NCBI GenBank assembly: GCA_025464025.1
Contig: JAODBP010000044.1
Span: 1 to 15,343, forward strand
From: Actinomycetes bacterium
GTDB lineage: Bacteria; Actinomycetota; Acidimicrobiia; Acidimicrobiales; CADCSY01
Reading direction: 5' to 3'
DNA: 15,343 nt
The translations under genes and the position numbers were made by a program. Position 1 is the stretch's first letter. Each line of letters starts with the position of its first letter. Positions 1 to 5,904 of the stretch are shown piece after piece. The notes beneath the pieces were generated by a model. The model searched no databases. It saw nothing but the letters and a program-made list of their open reading frames with translations, and had not been told where the DNA came from.

Positions 1-364
1 CCACGCCGAGCGTCGAGAGCACGCCCGAGTCCCGGAGTGCCTTGAAGTCGGTGGGCACGCCGAGCACCTGGCCCTTGGGCACCGGCCGCAGCGCGCCCCG
101 CGACCAGATGTAGCTGTTGCCGGCGGCGGGCGGCTCGAGCTGGTCACGGAGTCCGAGCTCCTCGCACAGGTCGACGGCCTCGGGCCGGCGGGCGAGGAAG
201 GCGTCGGGCGCTGCGTCGAGGAGGGTGCCGGCGAACGGCTCGGTCCGGAGCTTCCCGCCCACCACGTCGCTGGCCTCGTGGACCACCACCTCGTGGCCGC
301 TCCGGGCCAGGTCGTGAGCGGCGACCAGGCCGGCGATGCCCGCCCCGACGATGGCGTACTTCAC
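1..364 (-). CDS. hemY: Coproporphyrinogen III / protoporphyrinogen oxidase, N-terminal part (gene runs off the left edge)
   Basis: FAD-dependent oxidase of heme synthesis; in Gram-positives this family (HemY/CgoX) oxidises coproporphyrinogen III to coproporphyrin III before iron insertion. About 121 residues are visible. The N-terminus has a dinucleotide-binding fold with GAGIAG at residues 7-12 and the ribose-binding glutamate at E30 (VVVHEAS), followed by VVGGKLRTEPFAG, a typical flavin-binding continuation. Further family-like stretches are DAFLARRPEAVDLCEELGL, then SYIWSRGALRPVPKG and VLGVPTDFKALRDSGVLS. The start is GTG at 364-362, which forms a 4-nt GTGA overlap with the hemH stop, so translation is probably coupled. 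Gene order hemE-hemH-hemY matches the Bacillus subtilis hemEHY operon. Function follows from family and context; the C-terminal half lies outside the window. Confidence 0.93.
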   Translation of the reverse strand, partial: MKYAIVGAGIAGLVAAHDLARSGHEVVVHEASDVVGGKLRTEPFAGTLLDAAPDAFLARRPEAVDLCEELGLRDQLEPPAAGNSYIWSRGALRPVPKGQVLGVPTDFKALRDSGVLSTLGV

Positions 365-1242
365 GCGGAGAGGACGCGCTCGGCCAGGGCGGCCAGCACG
401 CCGGGGTCGTCGTTGGCCACGGCCGTCCGGGCGAACGGGAGCCCGACTCGCTCGGCCGCCGCTGCCGCCTCGATGTCGAGGTCGTAGAGCACCTCGAGGT
501 GGTCGGCCACGAACCCGCACGGGACGACCAGGATGCCGGCGGCCCGACCGGTCCCGGCCAGGTCGTCGATCACCTGGAGGACGTCAGGCCCGAGCCACGG
601 CTCGGGCGTGCGGCCGGCGCTCTGCCACGCCGTGGCCCACCCGGCCCACGGGGCCAGGCCCAGCCGGTCGGCCACGGCCTGGCCGGTCGCGCGCAGCTCG
701 GCCACGTAGGGGTCGCCCATGGCTTCGACCCGCTTCGGGAGCGAGTGGGCGGTGAACACCACCTTGGTGCCCTCGGGCAGGCGGTCGAGCTCGTGCTGCA
801 CGGCGGCGGCCAGGAAGTCGACGTAGGCCGGCTCGGTGGCCCACGACGTGATGGCGGCGTCGGCCCCGGCCCGGGCCAGGTACTCGCCGACCGACAGGGC
901 CGAGTAGTGGGGGGCCAGCACGAGGGCCACGATGCGCTCGACGCCCCGCGCCCGCAGGTCGGCCGCCGTGTCCTCGATGAACGGGGCCACGTGCTTGAAC
1001 CCCAGGGCGACCTCGAAGCGGCCGGGGGCCCGCTCGTCGAGGGCGGCCTGGAGGCCGACCCGCTGGGCCTCGGTGCGGGCAGCGAGCGGCGAGATGCCGC
1101 CGATGGCGTCGTAGCGGCGGACCAGGTCGGCCAGCTGCTCGGGCGTCGGCGGCCGGCCCCGGCGGATGTCGGTGTAGTAGGCCTCGACGTCCTCGGGCCG
1201 CGCCGGCGTGCCGTAGGCCATGAGCAGCACGGCTTCCTTCAT
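361..1242 (-). CDS. hemH: Coproporphyrin ferrochelatase
   Basis: Inserts ferrous iron into coproporphyrin III (CpfC activity) in the coproporphyrin-dependent heme pathway; cytoplasmic or peripheral. The 293-aa protein begins MKEAVLLMAYGTP, in which Y10 corresponds to the tyrosine heme ligand of monoderm ferrochelatases. Next come YYTDIRRGR and YDAIGGISPLA, very like the Bacillus enzyme. Catalytic residues appear to be H166 (VVFTAHSLP) and E250 (GFVADHLEVLYDLDIEA); the AWQSAGRTPEPWLGPD motif is also intact. The protein is short for the family and has a single cysteine (C242), so it probably lacks the [2Fe-2S] cluster reported for some actinobacterial ferrochelatases. ATG at 1242-1240 overlaps the hemE stop as ATGA, and the stop overlaps the hemY start as GTGA, indicating tight coupling. 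Much longer upstream-extended readings pass into hemE and are not real. Confidence 0.96.
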   Translation of the reverse strand: MKEAVLLMAYGTPARPEDVEAYYTDIRRGRPPTPEQLADLVRRYDAIGGISPLAARTEAQRVGLQAALDERAPGRFEVALGFKHVAPFIEDTAADLRARGVERIVALVLAPHYSALSVGEYLARAGADAAITSWATEPAYVDFLAAAVQHELDRLPEGTKVVFTAHSLPKRVEAMGDPYVAELRATGQAVADRLGLAPWAGWATAWQSAGRTPEPWLGPDVLQVIDDLAGTGRAAGILVVPCGFVADHLEVLYDLDIEAAAAAERVGLPFARTAVANDDPGVLAALAERVLSA

Positions 1243-2258
1243 GCGCCGTGCACCACCTCCACGACGCGGGTGAGCACGTCGGGGTCGGTCTCGGGCAGCA
1301 CGCCCCAGCCCAGGTTGAACACGTGCCCGGGCTCGTCGCCGGCGTCGGCCAGCACGGCACGCACCTTGCCCTCGACCACGTCGAGCGGGGCGAACAGCGT
1401 GGTCGGGTCGAGGTTGCCCTGCACCGCCTTGCCCGGCACCAGCGTCCGGGCCTCGGCCAGCGGGGTGCGCCAGTCGACACCGATCACGCCGGCCCCGGCC
1501 TCGCTCATGAGCGGCAGCAGGTGCCCGGTGCCCACGCCGAAGTGGATGGTGGGCACGTCGAGGTCGGCCAGCCCGGCGAAGATGCGCGACGTGGAGGGCA
1601 GCACGAACTCGCGGTAGTCGGCGGCCGAGAGGGCCCCGACCCAGGAGTCGAACAGTTGGATGGCCTGGGCGCCGTTGGCGATCTGGCCCCGCAGCGAGGC
1701 GAGGGTGATGTCGGCCAGGCGGTCGGCGAGGCCGAACCACACGTCGGGTTGGCCGTACATGAGCGCCTTGGTGTGGCGGTACTCCCGGGACTTGCCGCCC
1801 TCGACGAGGTAGCTGGCCACCGTGAACGGGGCGCCGGCGAAGCCGATGAGGGCCACGTCGGGGCTGAGCTCGTCGCGGACCCGGCGCACGGTCTCGAGCA
1901 CGTAGGGGATGTCGGCCTCGGCGTCGAGCGGGCGCAGCCGGTCGAGGTCGGCCTTGGTCCGGAACGGCTGCTCGACCACCGGGCCCTTGCCCGGGTGGAT
2001 GTCGACGCCCGGGACCAGGGACTGGACCGGGGTCATGATGTCGCTGAAGAGGATGGCGGCATCGACGCCGTGCCGACGCACCGGCTGCATGGTGACCTCG
2101 GCGGCCAGGTCGGGCCGCTTGATCACGTCGCTGAACGCCGGGTGCTCCTCGCGGAGCTTGCGGTACTCCGGCAGCGAGCGCCCGGCCTGGCGCATGAACC
2201 ACACGGGCGTGCGCTCGACGGGCTCGCGCCTGCATGCCGCGAGGAAGGGGGAGGTCAC
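1239..2258 (-). CDS. hemE: Uroporphyrinogen III decarboxylase
   Basis: Cytoplasmic enzyme removing four carboxyl groups from uroporphyrinogen III to give coproporphyrinogen III; first gene of the visible hemEHY operon. The 339-aa protein carries the signature TPVWFMRQAGRSLPEYR (residues 18-33, with R23 and R27), D73 in ILFSDIMTP, and the second signature GFAGAPFT (139-146) followed by Y150. The usual NLGHG motif near the C-terminus reads NLGWG here (W317), an odd change at a conserved active-site position. I chose the GTG at 2258-2256 because family homology starts right after it; further-upstream starts add a low-complexity sequence antisense to the neighbouring gene. There is no Shine-Dalgarno. 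A CAGAAT hexamer at 2270-2265 ends 6 nt upstream, consistent with leaderless transcription. Confidence 0.96.
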   Translation of the reverse strand: MTSPFLAACRREPVERTPVWFMRQAGRSLPEYRKLREEHPAFSDVIKRPDLAAEVTMQPVRRHGVDAAILFSDIMTPVQSLVPGVDIHPGKGPVVEQPFRTKADLDRLRPLDAEADIPYVLETVRRVRDELSPDVALIGFAGAPFTVASYLVEGGKSREYRHTKALMYGQPDVWFGLADRLADITLASLRGQIANGAQAIQLFDSWVGALSAADYREFVLPSTSRIFAGLADLDVPTIHFGVGTGHLLPLMSEAGAGVIGVDWRTPLAEARTLVPGKAVQGNLDPTTLFAPLDVVEGKVRAVLADAGDEPGHVFNLGWGVLPETDPDVLTRVVEVVHGA

Positions 2259-2260
2259 GC

Positions 2261-2270
2261 CATGATTCTG
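2261..2270. promoter_or_regulatory. Overlapping divergent -10 candidates for hemE and the small hypothetical gene
   Basis: Only 16 bp (2259-2274) separate the hemE GTG and the ATG of the divergent gene. On the minus strand CAGAAT (2270-2265) ends 6 nt before the hemE start. On the plus strand CATGAT (2261-2266) ends 8 nt before the ATG at 2275. Both keep the A at position 2 and T at position 6 of actinobacterial -10 elements. Neither start has a Shine-Dalgarno sequence. If these hexamers are used, both transcripts are leaderless and their polymerase sites overlap. This is an inference from spacing and sequence only. Confidence 0.4.
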
Positions 2271-2274
2271 GCCT

Positions 2275-2532
2275 ATGCGCCGCTCGATCGACGATGCCGC
2301 CGACGCCCACCCCGCCGGCGACGAGGACAAGCCCCCGGCCTCGTGGATGGTCCAGCTGCTCGACGACTGCGAGCCCTGCGGCGACGGCGAGCTGCGGGTG
2401 GCGCTGACGGTGGAGGACCTCGGCGGTGCCGGCCTCGGCGTGGTGGCCCACCTCGATCCGAACGGCGCCCGCCGCCTGCGCGGCGCCATCGCCGACGCCC
2501 TCCGCGAGATCGGCGAGGACGCCGGGCGCTGA
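2275..2532 (+). CDS. Conserved-looking small hypothetical protein, 85 aa
   Basis: I do not recognise this protein. It is small, soluble and acidic, with no signal peptide or membrane segment. The N-terminus is polar, rich in D and A (residues 2-22), followed by WMVQLLDDCEPCGDGELRV with a CxxC pair, a predicted beta segment (LRVALTVEDL, GVVAHLDPNGARRL), and an amphipathic C-terminal helix. Codon use follows the GC-rich third-position pattern of real genes here. It is divergent from hemE with 16 bp between starts and has no Shine-Dalgarno, so it is probably leaderless. Its TGA (2530-2532) lies directly against the marR stop on the other strand. A role connected with heme is possible from position alone but is unsupported otherwise. 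Confidence 0.7.
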   Translation: MRRSIDDAADAHPAGDEDKPPASWMVQLLDDCEPCGDGELRVALTVEDLGGAGLGVVAHLDPNGARRLRGAIADALREIGEDAGR

Positions 2533-2997
2533 CTAGCTGGCCGGGCAGTTCCCCGGGCCGTTGCTGTCGCGGAGGGTGCGCAGCAGGTCGGTGAGGGTGT
2601 CGAGCTTGGCGCCCAGCGGCTGAGCCACGTGGGCCTCGAGGCTGTCGAGGTGGGGCGGGACGGCCTTGCGAAGGAGGGCGTCCCCCTCGTCGGTGAGCAC
2701 GGCGTTGGCGCCCCGGCGATCGGTGGGGCACGCCGCCCGGCGCACGTAGCCGGCCTCCTCGATGCGGTCGACCAGCCGGGTGAGGCCGCTGGTGCTGAGC
2801 CCGACCTGGCGGGCCAGCTCGGCCATGCGCAGCTCGTGGCGCTCGGAGCGGGCCAGGCGCAGCAGCACCTCGAACCAGCTGACGGGGATGCCCGTCGACG
2901 CCTCGAGGTCGCGGTTCACCTGGCTGACGACGGCCGCGTGGGCCTCCAGCAGCATGCCGAAGGCGGTGATGCGGGGGTCGTCCCAGGGATCGTGCAC
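2533..2997 (-). CDS. MarR-family transcriptional regulator
   Basis: A 154-aa winged helix-turn-helix DNA-binding protein, normal length for MarR dimers. N-terminal dimerisation helices occupy about residues 10-50, the recognition region is MAELARQVGLSTSGLTRLVD (58-77), and the wing is RRAACPTDRRGANAVLT with the conserved DRR (93-95). A C-terminal helical region completes the fold. GTG at 2997-2995 is the chosen start: TACGCT on the minus strand (3010-3005) lies exactly 7 nt upstream and there is no Shine-Dalgarno. It is divergent from the YceI-family gene across a region with repeated GCAAC/GTTGC pentamers, so it probably represses that gene and itself. C90 near the wing and C151 could be redox-sensitive, but this is speculative. 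The ligand is unknown. Confidence 0.92.
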   Translation of the reverse strand: MHDPWDDPRITAFGMLLEAHAAVVSQVNRDLEASTGIPVSWFEVLLRLARSERHELRMAELARQVGLSTSGLTRLVDRIEEAGYVRRAACPTDRRGANAVLTDEGDALLRKAVPPHLDSLEAHVAQPLGAKLDTLTDLLRTLRDSNGPGNCPAS

Positions 2998-3004
2998 GGA
3001 GACC

Positions 3005-3010
3005 AGCGTA
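3005..3010 (-). promoter_or_regulatory. Putative -10 element of marR, leaderless
   Basis: Minus-strand TACGCT fits the actinobacterial TAnnnT pattern. It ends 7 nt before the GTG start codon at 2997, so transcription would begin at or next to the start codon. The hexamer sits 1 bp from the CAACTAGTTG palindrome (3012-3021), so a repressor bound there would block it, suggesting autoregulation. Confidence 0.55.
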
Positions 3011-3017
3011 CCAACTA

Positions 3018-3077
3018 GTTGCGTTTGCAACAGCTTTCCTCTACAGTGTTTGTCACAGCAACTAGTGCAACCGCAAC
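3018..3077. promoter_or_regulatory. Probable MarR operator cluster between marR and the YceI-family gene
   Basis: The pentamer GCAAC or its complement GTTGC occurs five times: 3018-3022 (GTTGC), 3027-3031, 3058-3062, 3067-3071 and 3073-3077. The first two form an inverted repeat with a 4-nt spacer, GTTGCGTTTGCAAC. The next two form a direct repeat with a 4-nt spacer. CAACTAGT occurs at 3012-3019, within the perfect palindrome CAACTAGTTG, and again at 3059-3066. The left group covers the -35 of the YceI-family gene and adjoins the marR -10. The right group lies just downstream of the predicted YceI transcription start. Repression by the adjacent MarR is inferred. Confidence 0.6.
3019..3047 (+). 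promoter_or_regulatory. Putative promoter of the YceI-family gene
   Basis: A -35-like TTGCGT (3019-3024) and a -10-like TACAGT (3042-3047) are separated by exactly 17 bp. Transcription would start near 3054, giving a leader of about 37 nt that includes the GAGGAG ribosome binding site at 3078-3083. The -35 overlaps the CAACTAGTTG palindrome. This is one of the few conventional promoter plus Shine-Dalgarno arrangements in the window. Confidence 0.55.
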
Positions 3078-3090
3078 GAGGAGCCCCCAA

Positions 3091-3672
3091 ATGACTGATG
3101 CCACCGACACCACCCCGGCCACCCGCACGATCGGCGGCGTCGAGCTGCCGGCCGCTGGCACCTGGGCCATCGACGTCTCCCACAGCAGCGTGAACTTCAA
3201 GGTGAAGCACCTCGGCGTGGCCAAGACCCGCGGCCGGTTCACCCAGTTCGAGGGCACCGTCGAGGTCGCCGAGGACCCGACCGCCAGCACGGTGGCCGTC
3301 TCCATCGACACCGCGTCGGTCGACACCCACGACAGCGGCCGTGACGAGCACCTCCGCAGCGCCGACTTCTTCGACGTGGCCAACCACCCGCAGCTGACCT
3401 TCCGCTCGACCGGCGTGTCCGGCAAGGGCGACAGCTGGACCCTCGACGGCGACCTCACCATCGCCGGCGTGACCAAGCCGGTCAGCCTCGACGTGGAGTT
3501 CGAGGGCGTCGCCACCGACCCCTGGGGCGGCTCCCGGGCTGGCTTCGCGGCCAAGACCACGGTCAACCGCGAGGACTTCGGCCTCACCTGGAACACCGCC
3601 CTCGAGGCCGGCGGCTTCCTCGTCGGGAAGAACGTCACGATCGAGCTCGAGGTCGAGCTGGTCAAGCAGTAG
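3091..3672 (+). CDS. YceI-family protein (lipocalin-like isoprenoid/amphiphile-binding barrel)
   Basis: A 193-aa YceI-domain protein. The family forms a beta-barrel resembling lipocalins and is known to bind isoprenoid-like or other amphiphilic ligands; the exact role is usually unknown. Family features are WAIDVSHSSVNFKVKHLGVA, GRFTQFEGTVEVAEDP, SVDTHDSGRDEHLRSADFFD, HPQLTFRST, LTIAGVTKPVSLDVEF and a C-terminal NREDFGLTWNTALEAGG. There is no signal peptide, so it is probably cytoplasmic. ATG at 3091 is supported by GAGGAG (3078-3083) with a 7-nt gap. A TTG-initiated extension from 3019 would start inside the promoter and is rejected. The divergent marR and the operator cluster suggest induction by whatever ligand the regulator senses. 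Confidence 0.94.
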   Translation: MTDATDTTPATRTIGGVELPAAGTWAIDVSHSSVNFKVKHLGVAKTRGRFTQFEGTVEVAEDPTASTVAVSIDTASVDTHDSGRDEHLRSADFFDVANHPQLTFRSTGVSGKGDSWTLDGDLTIAGVTKPVSLDVEFEGVATDPWGGSRAGFAAKTTVNREDFGLTWNTALEAGGFLVGKNVTIELEVELVKQ

Positions 3673-3692
3673 GTCCTGGAATGCCAAGGACC
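3672..3692 (+). terminator. Hairpin directly after the YceI-family stop codon, possible U-poor terminator
   Basis: GGTCC (3672-3676) pairs with GGACC (3688-3692), and TGG (3677-3679) pairs with CCA (3684-3686), leaving A3687 as a bulge and AATG as the loop. The stem starts on the last base of the TAG stop. There is no following T-run, so it may be a weak or factor-dependent terminator, or simply an mRNA 3' end stabiliser. Confidence 0.4.
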
Positions 3693-3693
3693 C

Positions 3694-3734
3694 CTGGCAC
3701 CGGGGGGACGGGCTTGTAAGATTGCCCGTCCCCC
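3694..3734 (+). promoter_or_regulatory. helD promoter with the -10 inside a perfect 11-bp inverted repeat
   Basis: GGGGGACGGGC (3703-3713) and GCCCGTCCCCC (3724-3734) are perfect inverted copies around a 10-nt AT-rich spacer. The spacer contains TAAGAT (3717-3722), a good TAnnnT -10. CTGGCA (3694-3699) sits 17 bp upstream of it as a possible -35. Transcription would start near 3729, inside the right arm, so the repeat would act as a DNA operator rather than an mRNA hairpin. If transcription reads through from the YceI-family gene, it could instead form a strong RNA stem. No T-run follows. The regulator is unknown. Confidence 0.5.
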
Positions 3735-3755
3735 AAAGGGGCGGAAGGGACCGGA

Positions 3756-5819
3756 TTGGCCGCACACCCCGACCTCCAGGCCGAGCAGGCCTATGTCGAC
3801 CACGCCTACGACTGCCTCGAGAAGGCACGGGAGCGCGTGCTGGGCCTCCGGACCATGCGGGCCTACGGGACCGGTGGCACCCATCAGGCTCGGTACGAGA
3901 GCGACGTGGTCGAGGAGACCATCCGCGCCCGGCTGGCCCAGCTCGAGTTCGGCGACGTCGCCCTCGTGTTCGGGCGGATCGACCCGGCCGACACCGACGA
4001 GCGGTTCTACATCGGCCGCATCGCGGTGGCCGACGAGCACCAGGAGCCGGTCGTGGTCGACTGGCGCGCTCCCATCGCCGAGCCGTTCTACCGGGCCACC
4101 GGCCGCAACCCGCTGGGCCTGGCCCGCCGCCGGCACTTCGCCACCCGCGGGCGCAGGGTCCTCGACCTCGAGGACGAGGTCTTCGTCGGGGCCGGCGACG
4201 GCACCGAGGCGCTCGACGGGGTCGTCGGCCGGGGCGCCCTGATCGCCGCCCTCGAGCGCGGCCGCACCGGTCGGCTCGGCGACATCGTCGCCACCATCCA
4301 GACCGAGCAGGACGAGATCATCCGCTCCCAGCTCGGCGGCGTGCTCGTGGTCCAGGGCGGACCGGGCACGGGCAAGACCGTGGTCGCTCTCCACCGGGCC
4401 GCGTACCTGCTCTACACGCACCGCTTCCCGCTCGAGGGGCAGGGCGTCCTCGTGGTCGGCCCCAACCGCCTCTACCTCCGCTACATCGACCGGGTGCTCC
4501 CGTCGCTGGGCGAGGCCGGCGTCGAGCTGGCCCTCCTGGCCGACCTGGTGCCCGAGACGATCGGCGAGCGCCGGGGGAGCGACCTGGCCCAGCGGATCAA
4601 GGGCGAGCCCCGCATGGTCGACGTGATCGCCAAGGGCGTGCGCGACCGCCAGCGGGCCCTGCGCAAGGACCTCGTCGTCGGCTTCGGCGTCCTCAACCTC
4701 CGCTGCACGACCGAGGCCAGCGAGCGCATCGTCCGCCAGGCCCGGCGCCGGGCCCGCACCCACAACGCCGGCCGTCGCTTCGTCGAGCAGGGGCTCTGGG
4801 AGGAGCTGGCCGAGAGCAGCCGCACCGAGCTCGACCCCGACGTGGTGGCCGAGCGGCTCCACAGCAACGAGGACGTGCGCGCCGCGCTCGAGCGCATGTG
4901 GCCGGTGCTGACGCCGAGCGACTTCCTCCGCGACCTGCTCAGCTCGAAGGCCCTCCTCCGCCTGGCCAGCGGGACCCGGCTCAGCGACGAGGAGCAGGAG
5001 GCCCTGGTGATCGAGCGGGGCGAGCGGATCGACGACTCCCGTTGGACGCTCTCCGACGTGCCTCTCCTCGACGAGGCCCGGGTCCTCCTCGGCCCGCGGT
5101 CGAAGTCGCGCGACGAGGACGAGGTGCGCACCTACGGCCACATCGTCGTCGACGAGGCCCAGGACCTCACGCTCATGCAGCTCCGGATGCTGGCCCGGCG
5201 CTCGCTCGGCGGCTCGATGACGGTGGTGGGCGACATCGCCCAGGCCACCGGCCCGTGGGCCCCGCCGTCGTGGGACGCGGTGCTGGCCAACCTCCCGTCG
5301 CGGAAGCCGCCCCGGGTCCAGGAGCTGAGCATCGGCTACCGCACGCCGGCGTCGATCATGACGCTGGCCAACAAGGTGCTCGCCGTCTCCGATCCTGGCC
5401 TCAAGCCGCCGACGGCCGTGCGCGAGGGCGACGACGAGCCGACGATCCTCCAGGTCGAGGTGGCCGACCTCGCCCGCCGCGTCGCCGACCTGGCCGCGGC
5501 CGAGCGGGACGAGGTGGGCGAGGGCAACGTCGCCGTCGTGCTGCCCGACTCGCTGATCCCGGACGTGGCCGAGGCCATGCGCGCCGCCGGCGTCGACTTC
5601 GGCGAGGCGGCCCGGGTCGGCCTCGACGCCCAGGTCAACCTGGTGCCGGTGCGACTGGTCAAGGGCCTCGAGCTCGACTCGGTCATCGTGGTCGAGCCGG
5701 CGCGCATCGTGGCCGAGGAGCCCCAGGGCCTCCGAGCCCTCTACGTCGCCCTCACCCGCGCCACCCGACGCCTCGCGGTCGTCCACGCCGAGCCGCTGCC
5801 GCCCGCGCTCCAGAGCTGA
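3756..5819 (+). CDS. helD: HelD/HelR-type RNA-polymerase-associated superfamily 1 helicase
   Basis: UvrD-like ATPase of the HelD family, whose known members bind RNA polymerase, dislodge stalled or inactive complexes and, in some actinobacteria (HelR), confer rifamycin tolerance. The 687-aa protein has an N-terminal helical, coiled-coil-prone region (about 5-65), the family block WRAPIAEPFYRAT (103-115), Walker A GGPGTGKT (201-208), Walker B VDEAQD (465-470) followed by VVGDIAQATG, a YRTP motif (ELSIGYRTPASIMTLANKV), and C-terminal motifs VRLVKGLELDSVIVVE and LYVALTRATRRLAVVH. It starts at TTG 3756 with GGAAGG (3743-3748) 7 nt upstream; no better ATG or GTG lies nearby. Monocistronic context with its own promoter and inverted repeat suggests regulated expression. 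Family assignment is secure; antibiotic-related function is only a possibility. Confidence 0.93.
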   Translation: MAAHPDLQAEQAYVDHAYDCLEKARERVLGLRTMRAYGTGGTHQARYESDVVEETIRARLAQLEFGDVALVFGRIDPADTDERFYIGRIAVADEHQEPVVVDWRAPIAEPFYRATGRNPLGLARRRHFATRGRRVLDLEDEVFVGAGDGTEALDGVVGRGALIAALERGRTGRLGDIVATIQTEQDEIIRSQLGGVLVVQGGPGTGKTVVALHRAAYLLYTHRFPLEGQGVLVVGPNRLYLRYIDRVLPSLGEAGVELALLADLVPETIGERRGSDLAQRIKGEPRMVDVIAKGVRDRQRALRKDLVVGFGVLNLRCTTEASERIVRQARRRARTHNAGRRFVEQGLWEELAESSRTELDPDVVAERLHSNEDVRAALERMWPVLTPSDFLRDLLSSKALLRLASGTRLSDEEQEALVIERGERIDDSRWTLSDVPLLDEARVLLGPRSKSRDEDEVRTYGHIVVDEAQDLTLMQLRMLARRSLGGSMTVVGDIAQATGPWAPPSWDAVLANLPSRKPPRVQELSIGYRTPASIMTLANKVLAVSDPGLKPPTAVREGDDEPTILQVEVADLARRVADLAAAERDEVGEGNVAVVLPDSLIPDVAEAMRAAGVDFGEAARVGLDAQVNLVPVRLVKGLELDSVIVVEPARIVAEEPQGLRALYVALTRATRRLAVVHAEPLPPALQS

Positions 5820-5848
5820 TGGTCCCGCTCCGCAGGCTGCGCTCGACG
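5815..5848. repeat. Dispersed short repeat, copy A, at the helD stop codon
   Basis: 34 bp matching copy B (12447-12480, opposite orientation) at 30 of 34 positions. The shared core is CGCTCCGCAGGCT, flanked by GCTGA-GGTC on the left and CGCTC-ACG on the right. It contains GCTCCGC followed 2 bp later by GCTGCGC, so it is built from a degenerate 9-bp unit. It covers the helD TGA and the start of the 85-bp gap before the FAD oxidoreductase. Nothing else recognisable is in that gap. Confidence 0.6.
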
Positions 5849-5904
5849 GCCGGCGGGTCGCTGGCGCTCCCTTCGCCGGCGCGGCCTCGACGCCGACCGA
5901 TCCG

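Noticed and set aside
361..2451. A 696-codon minus-strand frame ending with ferrochelatase, suggesting a fusion protein
   Set aside because: Only the last 293 codons are ferrochelatase. The upstream part is an out-of-frame reading of hemE; the ATGA overlap defines the true start.
3019..3090. TTG-initiated N-terminal extension of the YceI-family protein
   Set aside because: It would begin inside the -35 and cover the whole promoter and operator, while ATG 3091 has a proper GAGGAG site 7 nt upstream.
3015..5786. A 923-codon open frame on the minus strand opposite yceI and helD
   Set aside because: It spans two real genes and the promoter between them and has low-complexity composition; it is an antisense shadow.
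5815..5904. Insertion sequence or attachment site after helD
   Set aside because: Only a short repeat is visible; there is no transposase or integrase, and no flanking duplication.
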